NCBI GenBank assembly: GCA_002401885.1
Contig: NVUL01000048.1
Span: 1 to 52,845, forward strand
Length of the DNA stretch: 52,845 bases
From: SAR86 cluster bacterium
GTDB taxonomy: Bacteria > Pseudomonadota > Gammaproteobacteria > Pseudomonadales > Pseudohongiellaceae
Direction: 5' to 3'
Shown here: positions 17,523-26,327 of the stretch, piece by piece
How the letters are laid out: every line of letters starts with the position of its first letter
How positions within the stretch are numbered: position 1 is the stretch's first letter
Made by a program: the position numbers and the translations under genes
The notes under the pieces: model-generated
Databases searched by the model: none
Told to the model about the DNA's origin: nothing
The model's input: only the letters and a program-made list of their open reading frames with translations

Positions 17523-18308
17523 CTACAAAAAATTATTCGGCCAGATCATGCTGCGCCACATGTGTGCGACCGGGCTACCATCGAAGCCTAAACCCTCTTT
17601 TGGCTGCTTAAAGTGACGACCGATAATATCGGTGAAATCGTCCACATCTACGACCACGCCCTCTTCGAAGGAGTACAGATCATTCAGGGTTATTAACCGA
17701 GAAGTCATGTACCAACGATGCTTCTTCGCCTCTTCCCAGGCTTGCACGAGGTAGGGCTCCGGTTTGTAGTCTGCACCGAAGAAGTTGATATAGGCTTCTG
17801 GATATTCATAGCCCACCGACTCATCCGGGAAGAAACGTAATGCCTGATGCTTTTCGATAGCCCAGCTAACTTCTTCATCAACGTAAGGCTTGATCATCTG
17901 CGCGCACCAGTACCCGTGATCGGTACGAATGAAATTCCCCACACAGATATCGTGTAACAGGCAGGCCAGAACGATCTTCTCATCCATGCCATTTGACCTG
18001 GCGAGTCGTGCGCTCTGCAATACATGGTTCGCGGGGGCGAAGCGAAGCTTGAAAAAATCTATGAGAGTGGGTGCCGCTGGCATCTCGGGTAGCCGCGGGT
18101 CTTCGTGCTGATACCAAGGACGAGTATCGCCCGCTACCGGCTCGGGAGTTGGTTCTATGCTGCAGAACCAAGGTGTGGCAATGCGCTTATCCAACTCTAC
18201 GCTCAGCGCGTCTTCGAGTGCATCAGCCTTGTCGGAAAGTGTAGCGCCACCGGCTATGGAGACCACCGTCGCTGCACTTAGATTGTTTAGAAAAGAGCGT
18301 CTGTCCAT
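17523..18308 (-). CDS. Tat-exported HD-domain protein
   Basis: 261 residues with a clear ribosome site (GGAGG, 8 bases). The N-terminus has a twin-arginine signature (DRRSFL, Arg 3-4) followed by a hydrophobic stretch, so export in folded form is likely. The core resembles an HD phosphohydrolase fold: His 95, the His-Asp doublet at 119-120, His 131 and His 154 are spaced as metal ligands of such enzymes. HD proteins hydrolyse phosphate esters or, in the myo-inositol oxygenase branch, oxidise sugars with a di-iron centre. A Tat signal would fit a metal cofactor loaded in the cytoplasm. No partner gene points to a substrate. The gene converges on HK2. Confidence 0.7.
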   Translation of the reverse strand: MDRRSFLNNLSAATVVSIAGGATLSDKADALEDALSVELDKRIATPWFCSIEPTPEPVAGDTRPWYQHEDPRLPEMPAAPTLIDFFKLRFAPANHVLQSARLARSNGMDEKIVLACLLHDICVGNFIRTDHGYWCAQMIKPYVDEEVSWAIEKHQALRFFPDESVGYEYPEAYINFFGADYKPEPYLVQAWEEAKKHRWYMTSRLITLNDLYSFEEGVVVDVDDFTDIIGRHFKQPKEGLGFDGSPVAHMWRSMIWPNNFL

Positions 18309-18466
18309 TTCTCATTCCTCCTTAGTATGGAGACCAGAAAAGGTGCAGATACTGCCTCATTCGGCACCGCTGTAGTGTAGGTTTAGCATAGATTTCGAGC
18401 CTACGCCATCTGTTCTATTTGTCTATCGTGACTAGGAGCCTGCTTGTTCCGAGTTACCGTTAGTGA

Positions 18467-20899
18467 TTAGTTTGCAGGAATCAGATCAAGCTTCTCAAAC
18501 AGTACCGTCTCAATTTTCTCTCGTGTGTAGAAGGCAGGGAATACCTTGTCGTTAGCCCACAATTCGAACAGGTTGTCATACAGTGGACTGTCCGGATCTC
18601 CAACTTGCCCAGGGGTGTTCATGCCGAGCGTGTTGTCCCAATCGCGGGTATCGATGAAGATTCGAAACGAGGCACCCGAAGTCTGATTGTCACCGCTGCC
18701 GGTCGCGCCCACGGTAAAACCGTTTCCGCCGCGTGGAGCGGGGCCTACTTCTAGACGACTTCTGATATCTTCGCTAACGGCTGCCCCTAGTGGATGACGG
18801 ATGAGTGCATGTTTATATTCTGCCTGGCCGTACACCCAGTTATCCATGTTACGGCCAAACTTCTCTCGCAGAGTCGCAACAGCTTGCACTAGCGTATTTA
18901 GAACGAATTCATCTCTTCCGGCGATTGGATCGCCGCCGAAATCACCGTCGGGGGCGAGCAGCATATCGATGGTGGTCTTCATGCCGACATTGAGAAAGCT
19001 ACTCGCCACCTCCGGCAGTTTTAGGGTTTCTATATTGTCTAGCAGCTGTCGCTCGAAGGCGACGTAGATGCCTGCCTCCACCGAGTCCTTGTCTAACTGG
19101 AAGTCCCAGTTCAATAGCATCTGACGCGCCGCTTCTACCTGCCGATCATCGGCGCGCAGATCCTTAAAGAAAGGCACCAGAGACCGCGCGGGGATCGAAA
19201 GATAGTCATGTTGAAATTCGATCATGTCGGTCATATTGAACTTGCGGCCGGAACTCAACAGCTCGCTACCCCGCGCCCAACGATAAGGGTCAGTCCAGGT
19301 ATGCGCTATTGCATCGAGGTGCGGATAATCTGGCGGCGTGTAGTTGCTGTTTGATGTTTCAATGTAGCCAACCTCGGGATTGAACGCGTTTGGCTTCTGC
19401 TTGATTTCAAGATAACCATCCCACTCATAACGACCGTCACCTGGTACTGGCACCAGACCACTGAAGTTTCTTCTAAGCGGTGCAATTCCTACAGCCTGCC
19501 AACCGATGTTTCCATCTCGGTCTGCCCATATCATGTTCTCGCCGGGAATATGACTGTAATTGGTAGCATCTCTGAACTCTTCCCATGTCTTCGCCTGATC
19601 CATGCGTAGCGATGCGAGATAGGGTGCACCACCCACTTCCATCCAGGCTGGCCGTACCGCATAGGCCAGATTCTTATCTCGATCCTCGAAGCTTACCGGT
19701 CCGTGGCGCGTGTATTTCAGCTCTACCGTGACGGGTGCAGCACCCTTGACCTCGATCACTTCTTCGATAATCTGCATGTCCTCCCAGTTGTCCTGATAAC
19801 GATACTGGTTTGGGTTAGCAGGGTTCGTCTCGTAGACCATTAGGTCTTCGCCGTCGGTGCCGAATACCGTTAAGCCCCAGGAGCCCTGCTCGTTGTGCCC
19901 GATAGAAATCCCCGGAATCTCGGGCTCTCCCCCGCCGATCACATTCCATCCTGGCCCCACGAGATGCGCCCAATAGCGCAAGGACGGAACCGACTGTGCA
20001 CGATGCGGGTCGTTGATCATCATCGGCCAGCCGTCTTGCGTTAGGTCTCCACTGACTACCCAGTTGTTGCTGCCGATATCGTCGAGGTCATGCTTTTGTA
20101 GATTGCTGTCTTCGGCTGTTATGGTTGAGGCGATCTGCGCGAAGGATTGTGATGAATTGCGATTGCTCGAAGCAACAATATCGTTCGGCTCAAACTTCAT
20201 ACTGCTGCGATACGAGGTATACAGATGCAAGATGTCGTTCTCCAGCAGTGACTCGCAATCGATCATTGGATCGAGAGTTAGAATTGGGTCACTGGGATGA
20301 AAGTACTGCAATTCGCGTACGGCATCTTCGCCGATGGCACAAACGGCTCTTCCGGTATTCAATTCTCGACCTATATTGCCAAGCAAACCTTGATGACGAG
20401 AGATAACTACTTCTTCTGTCCAGTGCTGCGGCTGAATGCCGAGCAACTTAAACGGCAATGGCAGTGAATCGAGATCATCCAGTGCTTCATCTATATACGC
20501 GTTAACGCCATGCACGAAGGCGGTAATGATATCCACACCGCGCGGATGATAGTGATTCATCTCATCCTCCATTGGACCACGAAACTTAAACAGACGAGCA
20601 CCGTGGTCCCTATCGATCATGCGCGGACCAAAAAGCGCAGCCGTCGTTCCAGTTGCCTGCGCACGCCAGATCTCAAACTGAAATAAGCGATCTCTCGCGG
20701 CGCTGTAGCCCTGTGCAAAGAACAAATCGTGTTCCGTTTCAGCATAGATGTGTGAGATTCCCCACTTGTCTTTCAGTATCTCTACGGGCTGATCGAGGCC
20801 CTCTATACTTACGGTGCTCGAATTTTGTGCCAGAACTAAATTGCAAATAAGCGCGAATGTGGAAACGGTTACGAGCTTTGCAAACAACTTGCTTGTCAT
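18467..20899 (-). CDS. Penicillin acylase family protein (secreted Ntn hydrolase)
   Basis: 810 residues with a Sec signal peptide (about 1-24, ending near LVLAQ) and AGGTG before the ATG. Residues 26-260 match the alpha chain of penicillin G acylase-like enzymes. The DIGSNNW segment marks the autocatalytic cut, with Ser 277 becoming the N-terminal nucleophile of the beta chain, followed by the HNEQGSWGLT region of the active site. Members cleave amide bonds in beta-lactams, acyl-homoserine lactones or other N-acyl compounds in the periplasm. Which substrate is used here cannot be judged; quorum-signal degradation is one possibility. It stands alone, with an ACT-domain gene 69 bases upstream on the same strand. 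Confidence 0.93.
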   Translation of the reverse strand: MTSKLFAKLVTVSTFALICNLVLAQNSSTVSIEGLDQPVEILKDKWGISHIYAETEHDLFFAQGYSAARDRLFQFEIWRAQATGTTAALFGPRMIDRDHGARLFKFRGPMEDEMNHYHPRGVDIITAFVHGVNAYIDEALDDLDSLPLPFKLLGIQPQHWTEEVVISRHQGLLGNIGRELNTGRAVCAIGEDAVRELQYFHPSDPILTLDPMIDCESLLENDILHLYTSYRSSMKFEPNDIVASSNRNSSQSFAQIASTITAEDSNLQKHDLDDIGSNNWVVSGDLTQDGWPMMINDPHRAQSVPSLRYWAHLVGPGWNVIGGGEPEIPGISIGHNEQGSWGLTVFGTDGEDLMVYETNPANPNQYRYQDNWEDMQIIEEVIEVKGAAPVTVELKYTRHGPVSFEDRDKNLAYAVRPAWMEVGGAPYLASLRMDQAKTWEEFRDATNYSHIPGENMIWADRDGNIGWQAVGIAPLRRNFSGLVPVPGDGRYEWDGYLEIKQKPNAFNPEVGYIETSNSNYTPPDYPHLDAIAHTWTDPYRWARGSELLSSGRKFNMTDMIEFQHDYLSIPARSLVPFFKDLRADDRQVEAARQMLLNWDFQLDKDSVEAGIYVAFERQLLDNIETLKLPEVASSFLNVGMKTTIDMLLAPDGDFGGDPIAGRDEFVLNTLVQAVATLREKFGRNMDNWVYGQAEYKHALIRHPLGAAVSEDIRSRLEVGPAPRGGNGFTVGATGSGDNQTSGASFRIFIDTRDWDNTLGMNTPGQVGDPDSPLYDNLFELWANDKVFPAFYTREKIETVLFEKLDLIPAN

Positions 20900-20968
20900 C
20901 TTGAATCACCTTTGGTCTTGTGAGATTTCTCGAGAAAGTTTTAAACACTATAACTATTGAGCTCAAAC

Positions 20969-21361
20969 CTACAACTCAGTGAGCAGTCGTAGAGCTATCT
21001 GCGCCTTATTTTTCGGCACGAATACATGGTCGTGATAGAAGGCAGCGATAATATTAGCACTGATGCCGTTGGCGGCTAACTTACCCGAAACGGCAGCAGT
21101 AAGTCCCACTGCATCGAGGCTGGAATGCACCATTAGCGTAATACAATTGTATACCGCATCATAAGCTAGGCCGGCGCCGTCAGCCGCTTGCTTATCTAGC
21201 ACGAGAGTCAGTCCCTCTTCTTCTTGATAGGATGCTAGCGGCTGCAATTCAGCAAGGTCACCGTATTTCAGATTAGCTGCCGTATAAAATACGAAGTCGC
21301 CGGGAAGCAATTTCGGCTGCAATAGAACAAGCAACTTATCCAAGTCATCCTCGCCCGCCAT
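20969..21361 (-). CDS. ACT-domain protein
   Basis: 130 residues, cytoplasmic, GGGAG before the ATG. The first half (LLPGDFVFYTA, then ASYQEEEGLTLVL) and the second half (ITLMVHSSLDAVGLTAAVSG, then a terminal segment with AFYHDHVFVP) form the paired ACT-like folds of a family of small amino-acid-binding proteins. These are often annotated simply as ACT domain-containing. No enzyme is attached. The role is probably ligand sensing, but this is inferred from the fold only. Confidence 0.8.
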   Translation of the reverse strand: MAGEDDLDKLLVLLQPKLLPGDFVFYTAANLKYGDLAELQPLASYQEEEGLTLVLDKQAADGAGLAYDAVYNCITLMVHSSLDAVGLTAAVSGKLAANGISANIIAAFYHDHVFVPKNKAQIALRLLTEL

Positions 21362-21373
21362 TGAACTCTCCCT

Positions 21374-22369
21374 CTATTGTGCAGTCTGCTGCAGATCGTG
21401 TTCCGCTCGTCGCGCTCCAGCCAAAATTCCACTCATCGCATAATTTCCTTCGTGACAGGCAAATTCATAAACCTTACTCGGCGTCGAAAGGAAACTCAGT
21501 TCGCCATGCCAGGGCTGCGAATAGTACTCGGGATCATCGACAGTAAATTCGTAGACGATTTGCTCCTCAGATACTCGGGTGAACCGCTCTACCACCTGTC
21601 CACTACTCGTTAGACTAATAGCCGCCTCTTCCTGCATTGGGCTGAAGTTTGTAGTCTCCACTACTAATGTGTCCCCGTCCCAATGTGCGACAGACTCTCC
21701 GAACATGGGAGCTAGGGCTGCCATCTTGTGTTCAGAATTGATAGGAATGATACGCGCATGACTGATCATTTCGGTGCGTAAGACTATATAGTCTTCAGTC
21801 TGCACAAATTCGTAGTTGTTGTTGTAGAGTCCATTGATCATAGGCGGACCCGTGCGCAGACCAGTGCTAATACAGCGCTCGGCTAGCGGTCTCGTCTCCG
21901 GACCATCGAAGCTAGAATTTTTTATCCTAAGCGCTGCTTTTCGAGCACGCCCTGCCTCGTTGTAGGGGATGCGCCCGTCGACGGGATCGACGATCCACGC
22001 GGTGCGATGTTCGCCATTGATGATACCGAACTTGGTGCCGGGATCGATCCAGAAGGCATTATAGCCGCGACCCCTACCCAAATCGGTGCCATCAGGCAGT
22101 TGGCCGGCGACCATATTGTCATCCGTTGCTAAACGCACGTTCTGCGGATGATCATTGGTCGCGCGAATCACTTCGTCGTCGCTAAGGGCTGATCCGGTAT
22201 AGCGCACATTTCGTTCGAGGGTGGTAATGGATGCATTGCTCCAAGTGCCCTGCAGGTCGGGTTTGCCGTTTACTGTACGCGGAGGCTCATAGGCCTGCCC
22301 CTGTGCAGTCTGGTGCAGCAGGAATGTCAAAAGCAACACGAAAATGGATAGTCGGGATGTTCTTTTCAT
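21374..22369 (-). CDS. Secreted protein of unknown function with N-terminal PDLQGTW motif
   Basis: 331 residues, GGGAG before the ATG, signal peptide about 1-24. The mature start carries RTVNGKPDLQGTWSNAS, a motif I know from a widespread set of uncharacterised secreted proteins in Gammaproteobacteria and Acidobacteria. The remainder is rich in beta strands and aromatic residues (for example VAHWDGDTLVVETTNFSP) and could be a lipocalin-like or beta-sandwich fold. It lies 12 bases upstream of the ACT-domain gene. I cannot assign a function. Confidence 0.75.
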   Translation of the reverse strand: MKRTSRLSIFVLLLTFLLHQTAQGQAYEPPRTVNGKPDLQGTWSNASITTLERNVRYTGSALSDDEVIRATNDHPQNVRLATDDNMVAGQLPDGTDLGRGRGYNAFWIDPGTKFGIINGEHRTAWIVDPVDGRIPYNEAGRARKAALRIKNSSFDGPETRPLAERCISTGLRTGPPMINGLYNNNYEFVQTEDYIVLRTEMISHARIIPINSEHKMAALAPMFGESVAHWDGDTLVVETTNFSPMQEEAAISLTSSGQVVERFTRVSEEQIVYEFTVDDPEYYSQPWHGELSFLSTPSKVYEFACHEGNYAMSGILAGARRAEHDLQQTAQ

Positions 22370-22449
22370 TATTTACTCCCTTATTTGCGCTAAGCCGCAG
22401 CTTGTTTTACCACTAGCCAGCCTTGTTCTCAAAAATATTTTTGCTGGAA

Positions 22450-22956
22450 TCAGTCAGCTGAGCAACGGTCATCGAAATGACGAACGTCCAGAGAGTCACC
22501 TCCGATTGAGTGCTCGGGGGATGGGAAGGCCTCCTTAAAAGTAAAGGCCTCCGAGCTCGGGCCCTTCATCTTTAGCAGTTCCAACTTTTCCTGCGCTTGC
22601 TCCAGTGTTGGAAACGTACTGGCGGGTATCCACCACAAGACTGAATAGGCTTCTCGCAAAAGCTCGAACCACTGTTTCCTCTTGGCCATAATCTCAATAT
22701 GGGCAGAACGATACACATAGTTATGCAGAGATTCGATGTCGAGCCAAACTGACATATTTACCAGTACATCCGCGCCAAAAGGGCGAAAGTTTGTGGCACT
22801 TCCCTCATCATCCTGCAATCTCCATACGAAACCAGGGGCCTGATCAGCCAGCGCATTGATTCGATCTAGATTCGCAAAGAACTCGGCGAGCTGTGGCGAT
22901 TCCGCGGGTGCCAGCATGTGTGCAGTATTGAGTTGCGCAATCTGCCAGCCGCTCAT
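22450..22956 (-). CDS. DUF3291 domain protein
   Basis: 168 residues, cytoplasmic. It shows the features of the DUF3291 family: an N-terminal IAQLNTAHML strand, a central PFGADVLVNMSVWLDIESLH segment, and conserved HIEIMAKRKQWF followed by WWIPASTFPTLEQA. The fold is a dimeric alpha-beta barrel related to monooxygenases that act on quinones. The gene overlaps the glutathione S-transferase gene by 4 bases (ATGA), so both are translated together, which suggests a joint role in handling reactive or xenobiotic compounds. Confidence 0.8.
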   Translation of the reverse strand: MSGWQIAQLNTAHMLAPAESPQLAEFFANLDRINALADQAPGFVWRLQDDEGSATNFRPFGADVLVNMSVWLDIESLHNYVYRSAHIEIMAKRKQWFELLREAYSVLWWIPASTFPTLEQAQEKLELLKMKGPSSEAFTFKEAFPSPEHSIGGDSLDVRHFDDRCSAD

Positions 22957-23573
22957 GAGGCAGCGCTCTGCATAGTATCTTCGTTTATCTGCACTGCGCG
23001 CTGAGCCGCGAGCCTCTGTTGAAGTCGCGACGCGTATTCCTCGAAGGCCGGTCTTTTCTCCACCGTTCCAAACAGCATTCCCCAGTTAAGTGCGGCACCT
23101 AAATACACATCAACTGCTGTGAACTTGTCGCCACAGATGAAAGGACCTTCTGCTAGAACTTGCTCAATGACGGACAGTGTCTCTTCGTAGCTACCAAACC
23201 CCACCATCCTGCGCTGCTCGTCTGCAACCCCCCAACCAATAGACTTAGCAGTGGTCGCCATCTCGAGAGGCCCAGAAGCGAAGTGCATCCAGCGATAAAA
23301 ATCTGCGAGCTTTGGATCACCGACGGCGGGCGCCAAGCCCTGCTCGGGATAGCTGACTGCTAGAAAGGTGCAGATCGCTGCTGCTTCTGTAACTAGCGCA
23401 TTCTTGTGCTTGATTGCAGGTACCTTTCCCATAGGATTAACCGCGAGATACTCTGCCGATTTCATCTGTTCGCCATATTCTATCCACACAGTATCGTAAG
23501 GAACACCTAGCTCCTCTAGTAGCCAATGGACGATCTGGCCCCGGGATTGTGGATTGGTATAGAACGTGATCAC
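22953..23573 (-). CDS. Glutathione S-transferase
   Basis: 206 residues from a GTG start. A thioredoxin-like N-terminal domain (about 1-78) has a candidate catalytic Ser 10 in NPQSRG, the cis-proline segment MGKVPAI and the TEAAAIC helix that contact glutathione. An all-helical C-terminal domain (about 85-200) includes the FTAVDVYLGAALNW motif. Such enzymes conjugate or isomerise electrophiles with glutathione. Coupled with the DUF3291 gene behind it; the small membrane protein gene ends 9 bases downstream of its start region on the same strand and belongs to the same cluster. Confidence 0.9.
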   Translation of the reverse strand: MITFYTNPQSRGQIVHWLLEELGVPYDTVWIEYGEQMKSAEYLAVNPMGKVPAIKHKNALVTEAAAICTFLAVSYPEQGLAPAVGDPKLADFYRWMHFASGPLEMATTAKSIGWGVADEQRRMVGFGSYEETLSVIEQVLAEGPFICGDKFTAVDVYLGAALNWGMLFGTVEKRPAFEEYASRLQQRLAAQRAVQINEDTMQSAAS

Positions 23574-23581
23574 TCATAACA

Positions 23582-23977
23582 TCACCCTACCTCGGGGTTA
23601 GGTTTCATTGAACTGCCAAGCTTCAAAGCCAGCCAAGCCATCGGTAAGTAAGCCGCGATTAGATCTAGGGCAATGAACCATAGCGGAGCGGGAATCATAG
23701 TCGAGGCGACTATGCCGCCTATGAAATAGAGAACACCGACGAAGTACGCCGCTAGCGCGCCTAGGAATGTACCCAGAGCATGGGCCAGAAAGGGCGCGAT
23801 AAAATGCTGCGGACCTAAAAGATGCATGCCGGCAGACATGCCTTCCACGGTAGTCATATCTACACCTTCCGGTGGCGGAATAATCATGGGGCCAATCACT
23901 ACGAGGCCGCCATTTACCACACCGCCGATGATGACACCGACTATTATCCCTAGCGCATTTCTTACCGTGTTGTTCAT
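23582..23977 (-). CDS. Small integral membrane protein of unknown function
   Basis: About 131 residues from the ATG at 23977, which has AAGG 8 bases upstream; an in-frame ATG at 24025 would add 16 residues. Four hydrophobic segments are visible: a glycine-rich one near the N-terminus (ALGIIVGVIIGGVVNGG), two in the middle separated by the GPQHFIAPFLAHALG stretch, and one near the end. It resembles short membrane proteins found in marine bacteria without known role. It is 8 bases upstream of the glutathione S-transferase gene. Confidence 0.7.
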   Translation of the reverse strand: MNNTVRNALGIIVGVIIGGVVNGGLVVIGPMIIPPPEGVDMTTVEGMSAGMHLLGPQHFIAPFLAHALGTFLGALAAYFVGVLYFIGGIVASTMIPAPLWFIALDLIAAYLPMAWLALKLGSSMKPNPEVG

Positions 23978-24047
23978 CTTCATTGCCTTTGACTGGTTAT
24001 TATCGAGAGCAAACCTAGCAAACACAACTAATCCATAATCAGATAAT

Positions 24048-24683
24048 TTAGATTGTGCAATCTGTGCTATTCAAAATGGATAGACCTAGCATCGGCGGGA
24101 GCTGAATCAGTTCCTCGAACTGGAAACCGGGCTCCAATTTTCCAAAGTCAGCATTGGCTCCAGCTCCCAGTTTCATTTGTGTTTGATCTTGAGAATTTAT
24201 GATCGTCATAGCACCATCGTAAACGGCGAAATATTGAGTGTCATCAGGCGCGATGGCAACCTCAAAATCCCCACCACCCTGCACCACTGTATCCGCTATT
24301 TTCAAGCGATAATTCTCTGTTTCAATCTGTCCAGAAATGGTACGTAGATTTCCCGCTAGCAGAATCAACTGCACCTGATCTTCATTTGCTTGCTCGTAAC
24401 TATAGGAGTTCACACGCAACTTAGAAGCACAACCTAGTGCGACAATGGCAGAATCAACAAACCTAAGTTGCACCAGTCCGTCTGCCGGAGTTTCTACTGT
24501 GTCCCCTGCACTAATAGAGTCGCGCCTTTGCAAGATTTCGCGAGCGCCATTTTCCCTTACTACCTCGACCTTACCACTTGTGACAATAACACGAGCTGCG
24601 ATCTCGGTTTGTGAATGACTCAAGGGGCTGACTAAGATCAAACTTATGAGAAGAATTAGAATTCTAGATAATTTGTTGATCAC
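24048..24683 (-). CDS. Secreted FecR-domain protein
   Basis: 211 residues from a GTG start, with a signal peptide (about 1-24). The mature part has the FecR beta-fold: VIVTSGKVEVVRENG, then DTVETPADGLVQLRFVDS, then LLAGNLRTISGQ. In FecR itself this domain transmits a siderophore signal to a sigma factor. No FecI-type sigma factor or TonB receptor lies nearby and there is no cytoplasmic anti-sigma segment, so this is more likely a stand-alone periplasmic protein. It lies between the membrane protein gene and the csaA-like gene on the same strand. Confidence 0.75.
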   Translation of the reverse strand: MINKLSRILILLISLILVSPLSHSQTEIAARVIVTSGKVEVVRENGAREILQRRDSISAGDTVETPADGLVQLRFVDSAIVALGCASKLRVNSYSYEQANEDQVQLILLAGNLRTISGQIETENYRLKIADTVVQGGGDFEVAIAPDDTQYFAVYDGAMTIINSQDQTQMKLGAGANADFGKLEPGFQFEELIQLPPMLGLSILNSTDCTI

Positions 24684-24721
24684 TCTTTGCGCTCTTCAAA
24701 TTTGAACTCGGAAACTAATTA

Positions 24722-25078
24722 CTAAACGAGGCGCTCGCCGTTTGCAACAGCATCGCTTCCCACAATAGAGGGATCAGGCACGGCCAAAACCACGGCGCCG
24801 TCCTTGTCATAAAAACCAGTCACTAGACACTCAGACATGATGGGGCCGATCTGTTTGGCTGGAAAGTTCACCACAGCCATGACTTGTTTTCCCACCAAAT
24901 CCTCCTTCTTATACAGCTTGGTAATCTGGGCGCTGGATTTCTTAATGCCGATCTCTTCGCCAAAATCTACCTGCAGCTTGAACGCAGGGCGCCGCGCCTC
25001 GGGAAAATCCTCAGCCGCAATAATAGTGCCCACTCTAAGCTCTACCTTAAGAAAATCATCCCACTCTATCTCTTCCAT
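24722..25078 (-). CDS. csaA: CsaA-type tRNA-binding domain protein
   Basis: 118 residues, close to the usual 110 for CsaA. The whole protein is one OB-fold of the EMAP/methionyl-tRNA synthetase C-terminal type: [24 protein letters not shown] at the start (shown in part), then [26 protein letters not shown] and a C-terminal GERLV. CsaA binds the tRNA elbow and shows chaperone-like export activity in Bacillus. A good ribosome site precedes the ATG. It is a single-gene unit at the top of the leftward cluster. Confidence 0.9.
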   Translation of the reverse strand: MEEIEWDDFLKVELRVGTIIAAEDFPEARRPAFKLQVDFGEEIGIKKSSAQITKLYKKEDLVGKQVMAVVNFPAKQIGPIMSECLVTGFYDKDGAVVLAVPDPSIVGSDAVANGERLV

Positions 25079-25212
25079 CGTCTTGCCTCTTCCTCACTAT
25101 GCAGCGTCTGTTCCGGATAGTAACACTTACGATTCGATTCTTTCGATCATCAATTGAGCTAAGCTTCACGTCGGAGTAGTATGAATTTAGAAGCAAATAG
25201 AAGAGAAACGCC

Positions 25213-25755
25213 TTGAAGAAATTGAAGACACTAGCTGCCTTACTGGCCACGGTTTCACTGACTTCCTGCTCGTTGCCCGGATTGATGTCCCTCGGCGATG
25301 CTCAGCCAGGCGAAGTATTGATGCCTGGCGAAACGACAGCGCTGCAGTTCTTCACGAATATTCCCAATTTCGATACTGAAATTGGTTTGCAGGAGGGTGT
25401 TCAGTATGAACTTAAAATAAATCTGCTCAGCAATTGGCTCGACAGCACAATCGATAGAAATGAGAACAAGCAAACTCTGGATCAGTACGGTTTTGCCGAC
25501 AGCGTCATGCCAATACCAGCGGTTTCATTGCTGAAACGTTCCAGAGAACATAATTGGTTCGAATTAATGCTGCTGCAGCCAAATTGCAAACGTAGCAGCT
25601 TGGTCGGTATTTCCGATCTAACATTTGATGAAGCTAGTGGTAGTTACAACTTCGTCGCAACTTGTGACGGCAAACTCACCCTGTTTGTAAATGATAGTCA
25701 TGGCTTTTATAGTAATAATTCAGGATTCGCCAGTATTTCTCTGTCTCGGGTTTAA
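25213..25755 (+). CDS. Lipoprotein of unknown function
   Basis: 180 residues from a TTG start. The N-terminus (two Lys, hydrophobic core, lipobox LTSC with Cys 19) marks a lipoprotein; the following Ser at +2 predicts outer-membrane sorting. The mature part looks beta-rich with a pair of candidate disulphide cysteines (LLQPNCKRS and VATCDGK). I recognise no family. The gene is transcribed divergently from the csaA-like gene and ends just before a long hairpin. Confidence 0.7.
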   Translation: MKKLKTLAALLATVSLTSCSLPGLMSLGDAQPGEVLMPGETTALQFFTNIPNFDTEIGLQEGVQYELKINLLSNWLDSTIDRNENKQTLDQYGFADSVMPIPAVSLLKRSREHNWFELMLLQPNCKRSSLVGISDLTFDEASGSYNFVATCDGKLTLFVNDSHGFYSNNSGFASISLSRV

Positions 25756-25834
25756 GGAGCCTCTGATCATCTCTATGACCACTCTGGATTACAGTCTGGC
25801 GCGCAGAGCGCCATAGAGATGATCAGAAGTTCCT
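25755..25834. terminator. Long hairpin between lipoprotein and CBS genes
   Basis: A perfect 16-base inverted repeat (TCTGATCATCTCTATG at 25762-25777 against 25812-25827) extends with two mismatches to about 23 bases per arm. The 34-base loop contains a smaller GC-rich palindrome (GGCGCGCAGAGCGCC). No U-tract follows on either strand, so it may be a stem-loop terminator, an RNA-processing site, or a copy of a dispersed palindrome. Confidence 0.5.
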
Positions 25835-25871
25835 TTAGTTGTCGTCACTTCCATAGGGGGGAGGATGATTG

Positions 25872-26303
25872 ATGCACACATTACAGCAGATATTAAACCA
25901 GAAAGAGAGTGACGACATCTGGTCGGTCCCACCGACCAATACTGTCTTCGAAGCGATTCAAGTTATGGCAGATAAGCGCGCTGGCGCTCTGCTGGTTATG
26001 GACGGAGCCAAACTTGAGGGCATAATCTCGGAGCGGGACTATGCGCGCGAGGTAATCCTTAAGGGGCGCAGCTCCAAAAAGACTCTAGTCGGTGAGATCA
26101 TGAGTTCGAATGTCATCACCGTAGCCCCCACCGACAGCGTGCAGAACGCATTAGAGGTGATGACTCAACATCGTATTCGCCACCTCCCTATCGTAGATGA
26201 TGCAGCTGTGGTCGGGGTAGTTTCTATCGGCGATCTAGTAAAAGATGTAATTTCCGAACAGCAAACAACTATAGAGCAACTAGAGAGTTACATCCGGACC
26301 TAA
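25872..26303 (+). CDS. Two-CBS-domain protein
   Basis: 143 residues from the ATG at 25872, chosen because AGGGGGGAGG ends 7 bases upstream; a TTG codon one position earlier is unlikely. The protein is just a pair of CBS domains: about 8-65 (DDIWSVPPTNTVFEAIQVM ... GIISERDYAREV) and about 75-130 (MSSNVITVAPTDSVQNALEVM ... GVVSIGDLVKDV). Such pairs bind adenosine nucleotides and act as energy sensors. The partner is not evident from the neighbours. Confidence 0.88.
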   Translation: MHTLQQILNQKESDDIWSVPPTNTVFEAIQVMADKRAGALLVMDGAKLEGIISERDYAREVILKGRSSKKTLVGEIMSSNVITVAPTDSVQNALEVMTQHRIRHLPIVDDAAVVGVVSIGDLVKDVISEQQTTIEQLESYIRT

Positions 26304-26327
26304 CGATTTCTAAAGAATCGCAGGACT

